Below are positions 11,708 through 21,273 of a DNA stretch of 64,000 nucleotides, piece by piece. This stretch comes from Nocardioides potassii (GTDB lineage: Bacteria > Actinomycetota > Actinomycetes > Propionibacteriales > Nocardioidaceae). How positions within the stretch are numbered: position 1 is the first letter of the stretch; each line of letters opens with the position of its first letter. Where the stretch lies: positions 186,001 through 250,000 of the forward strand of contig NZ_JAKJHZ010000005.1 in NCBI RefSeq assembly GCF_021648885.1. Reading direction: 5' to 3'. Made by a program: the position numbers and the translations under genes. Below the pieces are notes generated by a model that was not told the DNA's origin, made no database searches, and saw only the letters and a program-made list of their open reading frames with translations.

Positions 11708-13363
11708 TCAGGCCCCGTCCTTCCTGCGGCTGGTCCACAGTCCGACCAGGAGACCGACGACCGCCGGGGCGAGCCCCGGCGGGTAGTAGACGGCGAGCGC
11801 CACCATGACCGACACGACGACGGCCGCGACGAGCAACCAGAGCAGGAGGGCGAGCGCCCGAGCCGCCCGCGCCGACGTCGTACGCCTCAGGCCCCCGGAC
11901 CAGCGCGCGACGAGGCCGTGTCGTGGCGGTGGCTCGGGCGCCGTTGTGCGCGGCTGGGGCAGGTGGAGCTCGCGGGGCACCAGCTGGTCGAGCCTGGCCA
12001 CGTAGTCGGTCCCGCCCGACCACGCGGCCGGGACGATGCTGAAGGACCAGCCGTCGGCCAGCACCAGGCCGCGCGCGCCGTCCTCCCAGGTGAGGTAGCC
12101 GGCGAGGTCGTCGACGGGGTACTGCACGGCGGACCGGTCGTTGCCGACGACGAGCACCCTGTCGACGAGGTGCATGCGCGAGGCGTCGGCGGGCCAGTTG
12201 ACGCTGCGGACGCCCTTGCGCAGGGCGGTCACCTGGGGCTGCTCGACCATGCTGAGGGCGGGGTGCTCGTGGGTGCCGGAAGGCGCTCCCACCATCAACG
12301 TGTCGTGGAACGTCGCCAGGCCGGGCACCAGGGTCTCCGGGCTCACCGCGTCCAGCTCGGCGAGCAGCTCGTCGAGCTGTTCGAGCGGACGCCCCCGGAG
12401 CGCCTGCGCGGCCGCGCGGTGCGAGAGGAACCCGACGTTGTAGGGGTCGGTGAAGCCCTGCCGCATCGCCGCGGTGATGTCCGCAAGCGACTGGGGCTCC
12501 GGACCGTCGGCCGCCAGGGTGTCGGCCAGCTCGAGGACCGTGCGGAGCAGGGTCTCGTGGGTCGCCGGGCTGACGTCGCTGCCGGCGAGCACGACCGCGC
12601 GGTCGGCGTCCACCGGCTCGTAGAGCGAGTACGGCGCGTACGCGGCACCGTCCTGGTCGCGGAGCCTGCGTCGGAGGGCGTCCTCGACGACTACGGGGAC
12701 GAGCGCGCTGTACGGCGTCCGCTCGACGGTGCCGGACAGGACCAGGCCCGCCGGCTCGACGTACGCCGTCCGCGGCTGCTCCATCACCTGCGCCCCGCGC
12801 TCGGGCCACGTCGGGCCCTCCGGGAGTGCCAGCTCCAGCCCCTCGGGCGGCGGCCCGTCGAGGGCGAGGGTCCCGTTGCCGCTCGCGAAGGCACTGCGCG
12901 AGAGCTCGATGAGCGACGCCGCATCGGCGCGGCCCAGCGCGACGTCGTCGTAGGACACGAGCCCAGGCCCCTGGGCGCCGTAGCGCATGCCCATCGCCCG
13001 CTGCACCGGACCTCCGCGGGTGGCGGACTCGGCCGTCAGGACGCGACGTTCGCGCTCGAGCTCGTCGAGGTCGGGGTCCGCGAGGCGGCGCGTCACCTGG
13101 GCGAGCGCGGCCACGACCTGATCGGGAGGCCCGTGCATGCTGAACGTCGTGCTCAGCACGCCCACCGAACCGTTGACCGCGAGCGTGCCGCGGGGCAGCC
13201 CGTGCAGCGCGAGGTGCTCGAGGAGGTGGAGCCAGCCCGACGTGGTGAGACGCTCGTCGGCCATCCCGGCACGGAACATCAAGGTGGCGGCCAGCGTGGG
13301 CCGCCCCGAGTCCACCCAGAAGGTGCGGACCCCCTCCACGTCGGTCTCGTGGACCAGCGTCAT
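11708..13363 (-). CDS. M16-like (pitrilysin/insulinase fold) zinc peptidase homologue with C-terminal membrane segments
   Basis: The 551-residue protein has the inverted zinc motif HLLEH at residues 46-50 (HxxEH) and a later ERERRVLTAES (glutamate 112) in the place where M16 peptidases carry the third zinc ligand. The SGWLHLLEHLALHG context also fits the family. The spacing to the third ligand is shorter than usual, so activity is uncertain. Unusually, the C-terminus has two strong hydrophobic segments (ALALLLWLLVAAVVVSVMVA and LAPAVVGLLVGLW), suggesting a membrane-bound protein with the peptidase part mainly in the cytoplasm. No signal peptide is seen. It is convergent with the RTX-like gene. 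Confidence 0.6.
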   Translation of the reverse strand: MTLVHETDVEGVRTFWVDSGRPTLAATLMFRAGMADERLTTSGWLHLLEHLALHGLPRGTLAVNGSVGVLSTTFSMHGPPDQVVAALAQVTRRLADPDLDELERERRVLTAESATRGGPVQRAMGMRYGAQGPGLVSYDDVALGRADAASLIELSRSAFASGNGTLALDGPPPEGLELALPEGPTWPERGAQVMEQPRTAYVEPAGLVLSGTVERTPYSALVPVVVEDALRRRLRDQDGAAYAPYSLYEPVDADRAVVLAGSDVSPATHETLLRTVLELADTLAADGPEPQSLADITAAMRQGFTDPYNVGFLSHRAAAQALRGRPLEQLDELLAELDAVSPETLVPGLATFHDTLMVGAPSGTHEHPALSMVEQPQVTALRKGVRSVNWPADASRMHLVDRVLVVGNDRSAVQYPVDDLAGYLTWEDGARGLVLADGWSFSIVPAAWSGGTDYVARLDQLVPRELHLPQPRTTAPEPPPRHGLVARWSGGLRRTTSARAARALALLLWLLVAAVVVSVMVALAVYYPPGLAPAVVGLLVGLWTSRRKDGA

Positions 13364-13460
13364 CTCAAACCCCCGTCGTCGATGGTGACCGGAGACTAGT
13401 GGTCGACCGGCGACGCTGGGTCACCCCTGAGGTGCCGCGGGCGCCTGACATCCTGTGGGG

Positions 13461-14357
13461 GTGCGGACCCGGCTTCTCGTGACGGCGCTCCTGATCGTGG
13501 CCTGGGGCTCGACGTTCACCTCGATCAAGGTCGCCCTCGAGGGCTGCCCGCCGCTGGTCCTGGCGGCCACCCGGTGCCTTGTCGGTGGCGCGCTGCTCGC
13601 GCTGGTCGCCGCTGGGGCGGGACGACGCCTCAAGCTGCGCGGCAACCTCGGGCCGTACGCCGCCCTCACGCTGCTCAACGTGATCGGATTCTTCGGCCTG
13701 CAGGTGCTCGCCATCGACCACCTCGACTCCGGTTACGCCTCGCTCCTGCTCTACCTCCAGCCCGTCGTGACGGTCCTCCTCGCGCGCCCGCTCCTCGGGG
13801 ACCCGCTCGGACCGGCGCGCGTGCTCGGCGCGCTCACGGCGTTCGCCGGCGTCGCGGTGGTCTCGCTCCGGCACGAGGGCGAGGTGTCGTCGTACGGCGT
13901 CGCGCTGGGCGTCGCGACCGCGGTGTGCTGGTCGCTCGGGACCATCACCGTCAAGCGAACCGCCTCGCGCATCGAGCCGCTCTGGGCCGTGGCGCTGCCG
14001 CTGGTCGCGGGTGGGGCGCTGCTCGCCGTCGCCGCCGCGGTCGTGGGGACGGACGGGATCGACCTCACGCCGCGCGTCGGTGTCGGGATCGCGTGGACGA
14101 CACTCGTCGGCACGGCACTCGCGTGGCTGCTCTGGATGCACCTGGTGACGACCGGCGAGGTGGGCAGGGTCGCGGTCAGCATCTTCCTCGTCCCGGTGGT
14201 GGCCGTGGTGCTGGGCTGGGCGCTCCTCGACGAGGAGCTGGGGTGGCCGCTCGTCGCCGGTACGGCGCTGGTGTGCGCAGGCGTCTTCGCGGTCAACCGC
14301 TGGCCCGGCCGCCCACGCGACGTTCCCGCCGACGGCGGTGGGTCGGCGCTCTCCTAG
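13461..14357 (+). CDS. EamA/DMT-superfamily permease
   Basis: The 298-residue membrane protein has ten predicted helices in two repeated EamA halves. The first helix carries [16 protein letters not shown], typical of the drug/metabolite transporter superfamily (compare WGS-F at the start of YdcZ/RhaT-like EamA proteins). It probably exports a small metabolite; the substrate is unknown. GTG at 13461 is chosen over GTG 13455 because a CATCCT hexamer ends 6 nt before it. It is followed by gatC after 10 bp but gatC has its own promoter. Confidence 0.82.
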   Translation: MRTRLLVTALLIVAWGSTFTSIKVALEGCPPLVLAATRCLVGGALLALVAAGAGRRLKLRGNLGPYAALTLLNVIGFFGLQVLAIDHLDSGYASLLLYLQPVVTVLLARPLLGDPLGPARVLGALTAFAGVAVVSLRHEGEVSSYGVALGVATAVCWSLGTITVKRTASRIEPLWAVALPLVAGGALLAVAAAVVGTDGIDLTPRVGVGIAWTTLVGTALAWLLWMHLVTTGEVGRVAVSIFLVPVVAVVLGWALLDEELGWPLVAGTALVCAGVFAVNRWPGRPRDVPADGGGSALS

Positions 14358-14360
14358 GAT
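14355..14360 (+). promoter_or_regulatory. -10 hexamer of leaderless gatC
   Basis: TAGGAT ends 7 nt before the gatC ATG. It also contains the stop codon (TAG) of the upstream permease gene. Confidence 0.6.
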
Positions 14361-14367
14361 TGACCGC

Positions 14368-14667
14368 ATGCCCGAGATCACCCGCGAGGAGGTGGCCCAC
14401 CTGGCCACCCTCGCCCGCATCGACCTCTCCGACGACGAGCTCGACCACCTCGCCCCCCAGCTGAGCGTGATCCTCGAGTCGGTCGCCTCGATCACCGGCG
14501 TGGCCGGTGACGACGTGCCGCCCACCTCGCACGCGATCCCGCTGACCAACGTCTTCCGCGAGGACGTCGTCGTCCCCGGCCTGACTGCCGAGGAGGCGCT
14601 CTCGGGCGCGCCCGCCGTGGAGGAGCAGCGCTTCTCCGTCCCGCGGATCCTGGGTGAGGAGGCCTGA
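14368..14667 (+). CDS. gatC: Asp-tRNA(Asn)/Glu-tRNA(Gln) amidotransferase subunit GatC
   Basis: GatC (99 residues) is the small belt-like subunit that stabilises GatA on GatB. The N-terminal [20 protein letters not shown] and the Pro-Thr-Ser-His segment followed by N-V-F-R-ED-V-V match the family well. An in-frame start 30 bp upstream is unlikely because homology starts at MPEITREE and TAGGAT is 7 nt before the ATG. The stop overlaps the gatA start (TGATG), the first link of the gatCAB operon. Confidence 0.95.
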   Translation: MPEITREEVAHLATLARIDLSDDELDHLAPQLSVILESVASITGVAGDDVPPTSHAIPLTNVFREDVVVPGLTAEEALSGAPAVEEQRFSVPRILGEEA

Positions 14668-16196
14668 TGTCGCTCGTACGCCGCACCGCCGCCGCCCTCG
14701 CCGACGACCTCGCCGCGGGTGAGGTCACGTCCGTCGAGCTGACCGAGGCGCACCTCGACCGGATCGCCGAGGTCGACGGGGACGTCCACGCGTTCCTGCA
14801 GGTCGACCGCGACGGCGCCCTCGCGCAGGCCGCCGAGTCCGACGCCCGCCGCTCGCGCGGTGAGGCTCGTGGCCCGCTCGACGGCGTACCGATCGCGGTG
14901 AAGGACGTGCTCGCCACGCGCGGACTCGCCACCACCTGCGGGTCGAAGATCCTCGAGGGCTGGGTGCCGCCCTACGACGCCACCGTCGTCCAGCGGCTCC
15001 GGGTCGCCGGCCTGCCGATCCTCGGCAAGACCAACATGGACGAGTTCGCGATGGGCTCCTCCACCGAGCACTCGGCCTACGGGCCGACCCACAACCCGTG
15101 GGACCTCGACCGCATCCCGGGCGGCTCGGGTGGCGGCTCGGCCGCGTCCGTCGCGGCCTACGAGGCCCCGCTTGCCATCGGCACCGACACGGGCGGGTCG
15201 ATCCGCCAGCCCGGCGCCGTCACCGGCACCGTCGGCGTGAAGCCGACCTACGGCGGGGTGTCCCGCTACGGCCTCGTCGCGCTCGCCAACAGCCTCGACC
15301 AGGCCGGCCCCGTGAGCCGCACGGTCCTCGACGCCGCGATGCTCCACGACGTCATCGGCGGCCACGACCTGCGCGACTCGACCTCCATCAAGCAGGACTG
15401 GCCGTCCTTCACCGAGGCCGCCACGCAGGGCGCGTCGGGAGACCTCGCCGGCCTGAAGGTCGGGGTGATCACCGAGATGCAGGGCGACGGCTGGCAGCCG
15501 GGTGTGATGGCCCGCTTCACCGAGTCGGTCGAGCTGATGGTCAAGGCCGGCGCCGAGGTCGTCGAGGTCTCCTGCCCCTCCTTCGTGCACGCGCTCGCGG
15601 CCTACTACCTGATCCTGCCGGCGGAGGCGTCGAGCAACCTCGCGAAGTTCGACGCGATGCGCTACGGCCTCCGTGTCACGCCCGACGGCGACCCGTCGGC
15701 CGAGGAGGTCATGCGCGCCACCCGCGACGCCGGCTTCGGCGACGAGGTCAAGCGCCGCATCATCCTCGGCACCTACGCGCTGTCCAGCGGCTACTACGAC
15801 GCCTACTACGGCCAGGCGCAGAAGATCCGCACCCTCATCAGCCGCGACTTCGACGCTGCCTTCGAGCGCGTCGACGTGCTGGTCTCGCCGACGGCGCCCA
15901 CGACGGCGTTCCGGCTGGGGGAGAAGCTCGACGACCCGATCGCGATGTACCTCAACGACCTCGCCACCATCCCGGCCAACCTCGCCGGCGTACCGGGGAT
16001 CTCCGTCCCCAACGGCCTCGACGACGAGGACTCGCTGCCCACCGGCCTCCAGGTGCTCGCCCCCGCGCTCGCCGACGACCGCGTCTACCGGGTCGGTGCC
16101 GCGCTGGAGAGGCTCCTCTCCGACGAGTGGGGCGGCCCCCTGCTCGACCGGGCGCCCACCCTGGGCTCCGCCACGACGACCGAGGACCAGGCATGA
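14667..16196 (+). CDS. gatA: Asp-tRNA(Asn)/Glu-tRNA(Gln) amidotransferase subunit GatA
   Basis: GatA (509 residues) is the glutaminase subunit that releases ammonia for conversion of Glu-tRNA(Gln) or Asp-tRNA(Asn). It belongs to the amidase-signature family. The Ser-cisSer-Lys triad is complete: K79 in PIAVKDV, S154 in GGSGGGS and S178 in TDTGGSIR, at the same positions as in the well-studied Gram-positive GatA. It overlaps gatC by one base and gatB by four bases (ATGA), giving equal expression of the three subunits. Confidence 0.97.
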   Translation: MSLVRRTAAALADDLAAGEVTSVELTEAHLDRIAEVDGDVHAFLQVDRDGALAQAAESDARRSRGEARGPLDGVPIAVKDVLATRGLATTCGSKILEGWVPPYDATVVQRLRVAGLPILGKTNMDEFAMGSSTEHSAYGPTHNPWDLDRIPGGSGGGSAASVAAYEAPLAIGTDTGGSIRQPGAVTGTVGVKPTYGGVSRYGLVALANSLDQAGPVSRTVLDAAMLHDVIGGHDLRDSTSIKQDWPSFTEAATQGASGDLAGLKVGVITEMQGDGWQPGVMARFTESVELMVKAGAEVVEVSCPSFVHALAAYYLILPAEASSNLAKFDAMRYGLRVTPDGDPSAEEVMRATRDAGFGDEVKRRIILGTYALSSGYYDAYYGQAQKIRTLISRDFDAAFERVDVLVSPTAPTTAFRLGEKLDDPIAMYLNDLATIPANLAGVPGISVPNGLDDEDSLPTGLQVLAPALADDRVYRVGAALERLLSDEWGGPLLDRAPTLGSATTTEDQA

Positions 16197-17701
16197 CCTC
16201 CCCGACCAACGACACTGCCCTGATGCCGTACGACGACGTGCTGGCCGCCTTCGACCCCGCGCTGGGGCTCGAGGTCCACGTCGAGCTCAACACCGCCTCG
16301 AAGATGTTCTGCGGTTGCCCGGCCACCTTCGGCGGCGAGCCCAACGCCGGCACCTGCCCGACCTGCCTCGGCCTGCCCGGCGCGATGCCGGTGGTCAACG
16401 GCAAGGCCGTGGAGTCCGCGATCCGGATCGGGCTGGCGCTCAACTGCGAGATCGCCGAGTGGTGCCGCTTCGCGCGGAAGAACTACTTCTACCCGGACAT
16501 GCCGAAGAACTTCCAGACCTCGCAGTACGACGAGCCGATCGCGTTCGACGGCTGGATGGACGTCGACGTGGACGGCGAGACCTTCCGGGTCGAGATCGAG
16601 CGTGCCCACATGGAGGAGGACACCGGGAAGTCGCTGCACGTCGGCGGCGCGACCGGCCGCATCCACGGTGCCGACCACTCGCTCGTCGACTACAACCGCG
16701 CGGGGATCCCGCTGATCGAGATCGTCACCCGCCCGATCCTCGGCGCGGGCGAGAAGGCTCCCGAGGTCGCGAAGGCCTATGTCTCCCAGCTCCGCGAGCT
16801 GATCGTCGCGCTCGGGGTCTCCGAGGCCCGGATGGACCAGGGCAACCTGCGCGCCGACGTCAATCTCTCGCTGTCGCCGAAGGGCAGCGGAACGCTCGGC
16901 ACGCGCACGGAGACCAAGAACGTCAACTCGTTCCGGTCCGTCGAGCGTGCGGTGCGCTACGAGATGCAGCGGCACGCGGCCGTCCTCAGCGGTGGCGGCT
17001 CCATCCTCCAGGAGACGCGTCACTGGCACGAGGACACCGGGATCACCACGAGCGGTCGCGAGAAGTCCGACGCGGAGGACTACCGCTACTTCCCCGAGCC
17101 GGACCTGGTGCCGGTCGCCCCGAGCCGCGAGTGGGTCGAGGAGCTGCGGGGCACCCTGCCGGAGAACCCGACCGCCCGCCGTGCGCGCCTGCAGGAGGAG
17201 TGGGGGTTCAGCGACCTCGACATGCGCGACACCATCGGCGCCGGCGCGCTCGGCCTGGTGGAGGAGACCATCGCCGCCGGGGCGACGCCCCAGGCCGCCC
17301 GCAAGTGGTGGCTGGGCGAGCTCGCCCGGCGCAGCAACGAGGACGGCGTCGACCTGGTCGACCTGCCGATCACCCCAGCCGACGTGGCTCGCGTGCAGGC
17401 GCTGGTCGACGAGAAGACCGTCAACGACAAGCTCGCCCGCCAGGTCATCGAGGGCGTGCTCGCCGGCGAGGGCTCCCCCGACGAGGTCGTCGCGAGCCGC
17501 GGCCTGGCCGTGGTCTCCGACGACGGTGCACTGGGCGCGGCGGTCGACAAGGCGATCGCGGAGAACCCCGACGTGGCCGAGAAGATCCGCGACGGCAAGC
17601 ACGCCGCAGCGGGTGCCCTCATCGGCGCGGTGATGAAGGAGATGCGCGGACAGGCGGACGCCGCCCGGGTGCGTGAGCTGGTCCTGGAGAAGCTCGCCTG
17701 A
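16193..17701 (+). CDS. gatB: Asp-tRNA(Asn)/Glu-tRNA(Gln) amidotransferase subunit GatB
   Basis: GatB (502 residues) phosphorylates the misacylated tRNA and transfers ammonia made by GatA. It begins its conserved part with [11 protein letters not shown] and has FCGCP...[10 protein letters not shown], with cysteine pairs of the zinc site, then [15 protein letters not shown]. The C-terminal YqeY-like tail domain is present ([13 protein letters not shown]...[12 protein letters not shown]). It is the last gene of the gatCAB unit; a 145-bp gap follows. Confidence 0.97.
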   Translation: MTSPTNDTALMPYDDVLAAFDPALGLEVHVELNTASKMFCGCPATFGGEPNAGTCPTCLGLPGAMPVVNGKAVESAIRIGLALNCEIAEWCRFARKNYFYPDMPKNFQTSQYDEPIAFDGWMDVDVDGETFRVEIERAHMEEDTGKSLHVGGATGRIHGADHSLVDYNRAGIPLIEIVTRPILGAGEKAPEVAKAYVSQLRELIVALGVSEARMDQGNLRADVNLSLSPKGSGTLGTRTETKNVNSFRSVERAVRYEMQRHAAVLSGGGSILQETRHWHEDTGITTSGREKSDAEDYRYFPEPDLVPVAPSREWVEELRGTLPENPTARRARLQEEWGFSDLDMRDTIGAGALGLVEETIAAGATPQAARKWWLGELARRSNEDGVDLVDLPITPADVARVQALVDEKTVNDKLARQVIEGVLAGEGSPDEVVASRGLAVVSDDGALGAAVDKAIAENPDVAEKIRDGKHAAAGALIGAVMKEMRGQADAARVRELVLEKLA

Positions 17702-17779
17702 CAGGCACACCCTTACGAGCGGTCTAGACAACTTGTTACCGTGGTCGCGCGTCACATTGGTCACATCACCAACGAAACG

Positions 17780-17838
17780 CTCGTGCCACGAGGGGGCTGG
17801 CGGCTGCATGCCGTCGTGGGGCTCCCGCGCGAGCGGGA
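17780..17838 (+). promoter_or_regulatory. structured leader of the first toroid gene
   Basis: The 145-bp gap after gatB holds a perfect 13-bp palindrome CTCGTG-C-CACGAG (17780-17792). A hairpin TCCCGC-GCGA-GCGGGA (17823-17838) ends in the ribosome binding site GGGAAGGAAG. The cobalamin riboswitch core is absent here. A role in RNA-level control is possible but not shown. Confidence 0.35.
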
Positions 17839-17846
17839 AGGAAGTC

Positions 17847-19256
17847 ATGCACCATCGCATTCGACCCATCCGCACCGCAGCCGTAGCGCTGTCGACGGTC
17901 GCCCTGGGCGCGGGAGTGATTGCCGCTCCGCCCGCCACGGCTGATCCCTCGTCAGCCCTGAGGAGCGCCAAGGCCGCCGTCAACACCGACAGCACGCCGT
18001 CGACGATCGCCGCCGAGTGGATGGCCGGTGAGCTCACCAACGGCCTCGTCGTCGGGGACTTCGGCCCCGACTTCGGCCTCACCATCGACACCGGCATGGC
18101 GCTCGCGACCGTCGCCAACCAGGGCGCGACCGTCACCGCCATCAGCAACGCGCTCGAGCCGCGCATCGCCGAGTACGTCGGCGACGGCACCAAGGAGTCC
18201 TACGCCGGAGCGCTCGCGAAGGCGGCGACGTTCGCCCGCACCGCCAAGAAGAACCCGGTCAGCTACGGCGGGGTCAACCTCGTCGCGCGCCTCGAGGAGC
18301 GCACCGCCGACGTCCCGGCCGACCCGACCAAGGAGCCGCAGGCCGCCGCGATCGCCGGTCGCATCTCCGACAAGTCGGAGTTCGGCGACTTCGCCAACGT
18401 CGTCGGTCAGTCCTACGCCGTCCGCGCCCTCGCGCTGGCGCGCTCCGCGGAGGCGGGTGCCGCCCGAGACTTCCTGCTCAAGCAGCAGTGCGCCTCGGGC
18501 TACTTCCGGCTCGACCTCGACACGGCGAACGTCCCCAGCCAGTCCTGCACCGAGGGCGTCGCCGGGAGCGAGGCGGACACCGACGCCACCGCGCTCGCGA
18601 TGATCAACCTCATCGAGTCCGGCGACCGCAGCGCCACCGTCACCACCGCGCTCGACAAGGCCAGCGCCTGGCTGGCGAGCAAGCAGCGCAGGAGCGGGGC
18701 CTTCCGCAGCTCGGGTCCCGGCGCCTCGATCAACTCGAACACGACCGCCCTCGGCGGCTACGCGCTCGGCCTGATGCGCAACCGCGACGCCGCGCTGAAG
18801 GCAGCGCTGTGGGTCCGCAAGAACCAGCCCGTGGACAAGTACAAGTGCCGCACGGCGCTGACCAAGGACACCGGTGCCGTCGCGTTCCGCAAGGACCGCA
18901 TCAAGCCCGCCTCGACGACCGGCATCCCGGCGAGCGCGCGCGACGAGTGGCGTCGTTCCACCGCCCAGGCGATCCTCGGCCTCCAGTTCGCCCCGGCGAG
19001 CAAGGACGCCCTCAAGATCGTCTCGGTGCGCAAGCAGGCCCGCGCCGGTGAGCGGGTGCAGTTCCGCGTCTTCGGCCTCGCGCCCAGCGAGAGCGCCTGC
19101 CTGCAGGTCAAGGGCGACTTCGTCCGGGTCAAGGGCAAGAAGACCGGCGACAAGATCGTGCGCAAGCTGCAGCTGCCCGCGGGCAACCAGCGTCGCGTGG
19201 CGCTCGTGAAGACCTCGGACGACGAGGCCCGTACGTCGCTGAAGGTCCGCAACTGA
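17847..19256 (+). CDS. secreted alpha/alpha-toroid (terpene cyclase/transcobalamin-like) protein
   Basis: The 469-residue protein has a signal peptide (cleavage after PATA-D). An alpha/alpha-toroid domain of the prenyltransferase/squalene-oxidase-repeat type spans roughly residues 35-390, and a C-terminal beta-rich segment ends it. It is a paralogue of the product at 19577-21268: both share YGNYAN/FGDFAN-VVGQ, the FLLKQQCASGYFRLD-like QQC-x-G-F/Y-F-x-LD segment, D-x-TAL-x-x-I-x-L-x-ESG and N-x-TALGGYALG. No catalytic Asp motif of terpene cyclases was seen. The same fold makes the B12-binding alpha domain of transcobalamin, and its neighbours suggest a B12-related role. GGAAGGAAG lies before the ATG. 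Confidence 0.65.
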   Translation: MHHRIRPIRTAAVALSTVALGAGVIAAPPATADPSSALRSAKAAVNTDSTPSTIAAEWMAGELTNGLVVGDFGPDFGLTIDTGMALATVANQGATVTAISNALEPRIAEYVGDGTKESYAGALAKAATFARTAKKNPVSYGGVNLVARLEERTADVPADPTKEPQAAAIAGRISDKSEFGDFANVVGQSYAVRALALARSAEAGAARDFLLKQQCASGYFRLDLDTANVPSQSCTEGVAGSEADTDATALAMINLIESGDRSATVTTALDKASAWLASKQRRSGAFRSSGPGASINSNTTALGGYALGLMRNRDAALKAALWVRKNQPVDKYKCRTALTKDTGAVAFRKDRIKPASTTGIPASARDEWRRSTAQAILGLQFAPASKDALKIVSVRKQARAGERVQFRVFGLAPSESACLQVKGDFVRVKGKKTGDKIVRKLQLPAGNQRRVALVKTSDDEARTSLKVRN

Positions 19257-19285
19257 CGCGACCCGCACCACCAGCTGAACCACCG

Positions 19286-19329
19286 CGTCGGCCCGGCATT
19301 CCTCCCATCTCAGGGATGCCGGGCCGACG
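19286..19329 (+). terminator. long hairpin terminator between the two toroid genes
   Basis: CGTCGGCCCGGCAT and ATGCCGGGCCGACG form a perfect 14-bp stem with a 16-nt loop, 29 bp after the stop of the first toroid gene. It has no T-tract but is the strongest stem in the region. It would separate the first gene from the riboswitch-controlled operon. Confidence 0.65.
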
Positions 19330-19352
19330 TGCGCTCCGGGCATTGGCGGGGC

Positions 19353-19358
19353 TAGGCT
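19353..19358 (+). promoter_or_regulatory. -10 hexamer of the riboswitch operon
   Basis: TAGGCT lies just upstream of the first riboswitch stem, placing the transcript start near 19365. Confidence 0.5.
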
Positions 19359-19365
19359 GCGCTGG

Positions 19366-19495
19366 CCGCACCCGACCGGGTCGGCACCACACACGCCCGA
19401 GGTGGGGAAAGTCGGTCCGAAACCGACGCTGACCCGCAACCGTGGGCACGGGAGCGATCCCGTGCAAGCCGGAACACCTGCCTCGACGCGTCTTG
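19366..19495 (+). ncRNA. cobalamin riboswitch
   Basis: The aptamer is recognised by its conserved core. GGGGAAA (19404-19410) is followed by the P4 stem GTCGGT/ACCGAC (19411-19427), then GCTGACCCGCAACCGT (19428-19443), the P6 hairpin GCACGGGA/TCCCGTGC (19446-19465) and the B12 box AGCCGGAACACCTGCC (19467-19482). The order and sequences closely follow the btuB riboswitch of E. coli. The peripheral P7 region appears to be absent, so it is a compact form. Binding of cobalamin should repress the operon that starts at 19577. Outer boundaries are approximate. Confidence 0.95.
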
Positions 19496-19502
19496 AACAC
19501 CA

Positions 19503-19576
19503 TCGCTGTCGAGGAATGCAGCGAGGCTGACCGGTGCATGCCGACCTTGCCTCGCTGTCGCAGCGAGGAAGGAACC
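19503..19576 (+). promoter_or_regulatory. riboswitch expression platform sequestering the ribosome binding site
   Basis: Three mutually exclusive stems use the same short words: TCGCTG (19503-19508) with CAGCGA (19519-19524); CAGCGAGGC (19519-19527) with GCCTCGCTG (19549-19557); and CCTCGCTG (19550-19557) with CAGCGAGG (19561-19568). The last stem covers the start of the ribosome binding site GAGGAAGGA. This is the expected layout of an on/off switch acting on translation start. Confidence 0.75.
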
Positions 19577-21268
19577 ATGAAGCTCATCTCAGGGCTGGCA
19601 GCCGTCGCGCTCGCCGCCTCCACCCTCGCCCAGGCCGTGCCCGCCACCGCCGCCACATCCGCCCAGGCCGCTGATGCGGCGGGTGACTGGATCGCAGCCG
19701 AAGTCCCCGTGGCGCTCGCCGGAGGCGCTTTCACCTACAACCCCGGGCAGCTCATCGACGCAGGCCTTGCGCTGTCCGCGACGGGCCACCAGGCCGAGGC
19801 CGAGGACGTCAGCGAAGCGCTCGACCCGTTCCTCGTCACCACCGAGAAGGACCAGTACGGCTACGTCAAGGCCGACGAGTACGAATTCGTGGCGCCGTAC
19901 ACCAAGCTCGGCACCGGCCGGTACGCGAACCCGACGGCGAAGGCGACCGCCTTCACCCTTCGCGCTGGCCTCGATCCGGCGACGCAGTACAGCGACGTCG
20001 ACCTCGAGGCGCAGCTCGAGGACCTGACCAACGACACCACCGGTCGGATCGAGGACGACAGCACCTACGGCAACTACGCCAACAACATCGGTCAGGGCTT
20101 CGCCGTGGAGGCGCTGGCCAACCTGGAGTCGACGGAGACCGCCAAGGCGACCGACGCCCTGCTCGCCCAGCAGTGCCCTGCGGGCTTCTTCCCCCTCGAC
20201 GTGGACGAGCCGTGCGCGACCTCGCCGAGCCAGCCCGACGTCACCGCGCTCGTGGTGATCTCGCTGGTCGAGTCCGGTCTCACGACCCCCGCGGTGACCG
20301 AGGCGATCGCGGACGCCGCCGACTGGCTGGAGTCCTTGCAGCTGGCTGACGGCTCCTTCCCCGGTGACGGCGGTGCCGCGGGTGCCAACACCAACGGCAC
20401 CGGACTGGGTGGCTGGGCGCTCGGTGAGGCAGGTCGTTCGACGGCCGCCGCCGAGGCCGGCGCGTGGACCCGTGCGCTGCAGGTCTCCGACGCCGGCGCG
20501 TGCGCCACGCAGGCACCCACCGGCGCCATCGCCTACAACGCGGAGGACTTCGCGGCGGGCCGGGCCAACGGGCTTGGCACTGCGCGCAACACGTGGCGCA
20601 TCGCCTCCTACCAGGCTGCTCCCGCCCTCGCGTGGGCGCCGGCCGCCTCGGGGCCGCTCGCCATCTCGACGCCTGCCACCGCCGCAGGCTCGTCGACGGT
20701 CACCGCGACGGTCACGGGTCTCGCCGCAGGCGAGTACGGCTGCATCACGTTCGGGTCGACCGCTCGCTCAGTCAAGGGCACCGGCGCGCCGGTGACGGAG
20801 ACCTTCACCCTTCCGGCGGGCCCCGGTTCGTCCACGTTCACGGTGACGACCCTGACCGACACGAAGTCGTCCACGACCACCGTTCCGGCGCCCACCGCGC
20901 CGACGGCGAACCCGACCCCGACCCCTGTGCCCGTGGTGGTGCCGACGGGAAGCCTCAAGGCGTCGAAGGTCGAGCTGGTGCGCAAGAACAAGGTCCGGCT
21001 CGGCGTGAAGTGCGTGGGGACCGAGACCTGCGAGGGCCGGCTCGTCGTACGGTCGAAGAAGGCCGTCGGCACCGGCGCCGACGCGAAGCGGATCGTCGTG
21101 GCTCGGGCGGCGTACTCCGTCGAGGCCGGGACGAAGGACACCCTCGTGCTGAAGGTCCGTCGCGCGGCTCGGCCGGCACTGCAGAAGGGCCGCCTGCGGG
21201 TCGTTGCGACCCAGTCGGCCAACGGTGCGGACACGGTCCGTACGGCCTTCTGGCTGAAGAAGGCGTGA
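19577..21268 (+). CDS. secreted alpha/alpha-toroid protein, candidate B12-capture protein
   Basis: The 563-residue protein has a signal peptide (cleavage near ATA-AT). An alpha/alpha toroid spans about residues 35-355, a beta domain with G-EYGCITF follows, then a Pro/Thr-rich linker and a last beta-sandwich-like domain (from about residue 455). It is the first gene under the cobalamin riboswitch. The toroid corresponds to the alpha-domain fold of eukaryotic intrinsic factor and transcobalamin, and the next gene encodes a beta domain of the same kind. Capture of cobalamin outside the cell is therefore inferred. No terpene cyclase acidic motif is visible. Six bases separate it from the next gene. 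Confidence 0.72.
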   Translation: MKLISGLAAVALAASTLAQAVPATAATSAQAADAAGDWIAAEVPVALAGGAFTYNPGQLIDAGLALSATGHQAEAEDVSEALDPFLVTTEKDQYGYVKADEYEFVAPYTKLGTGRYANPTAKATAFTLRAGLDPATQYSDVDLEAQLEDLTNDTTGRIEDDSTYGNYANNIGQGFAVEALANLESTETAKATDALLAQQCPAGFFPLDVDEPCATSPSQPDVTALVVISLVESGLTTPAVTEAIADAADWLESLQLADGSFPGDGGAAGANTNGTGLGGWALGEAGRSTAAAEAGAWTRALQVSDAGACATQAPTGAIAYNAEDFAAGRANGLGTARNTWRIASYQAAPALAWAPAASGPLAISTPATAAGSSTVTATVTGLAAGEYGCITFGSTARSVKGTGAPVTETFTLPAGPGSSTFTVTTLTDTKSSTTTVPAPTAPTANPTPTPVPVVVPTGSLKASKVELVRKNKVRLGVKCVGTETCEGRLVVRSKKAVGTGADAKRIVVARAAYSVEAGTKDTLVLKVRRAARPALQKGRLRVVATQSANGADTVRTAFWLKKA

Positions 21269-21273
21269 CCTCG

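Noticed and set aside
17702..17846. A second cobalamin riboswitch before the first toroid gene
   Set aside because: The gap is too short for the aptamer and has neither the B12 box nor the GCTGACCCGCAACCGT core.
17847..21268. Terpene cyclases or squalene-hopene cyclases
   Set aside because: The toroid fold is shared, but both proteins are secreted, have no DxDD-type acidic motif, and lie at a B12 riboswitch.
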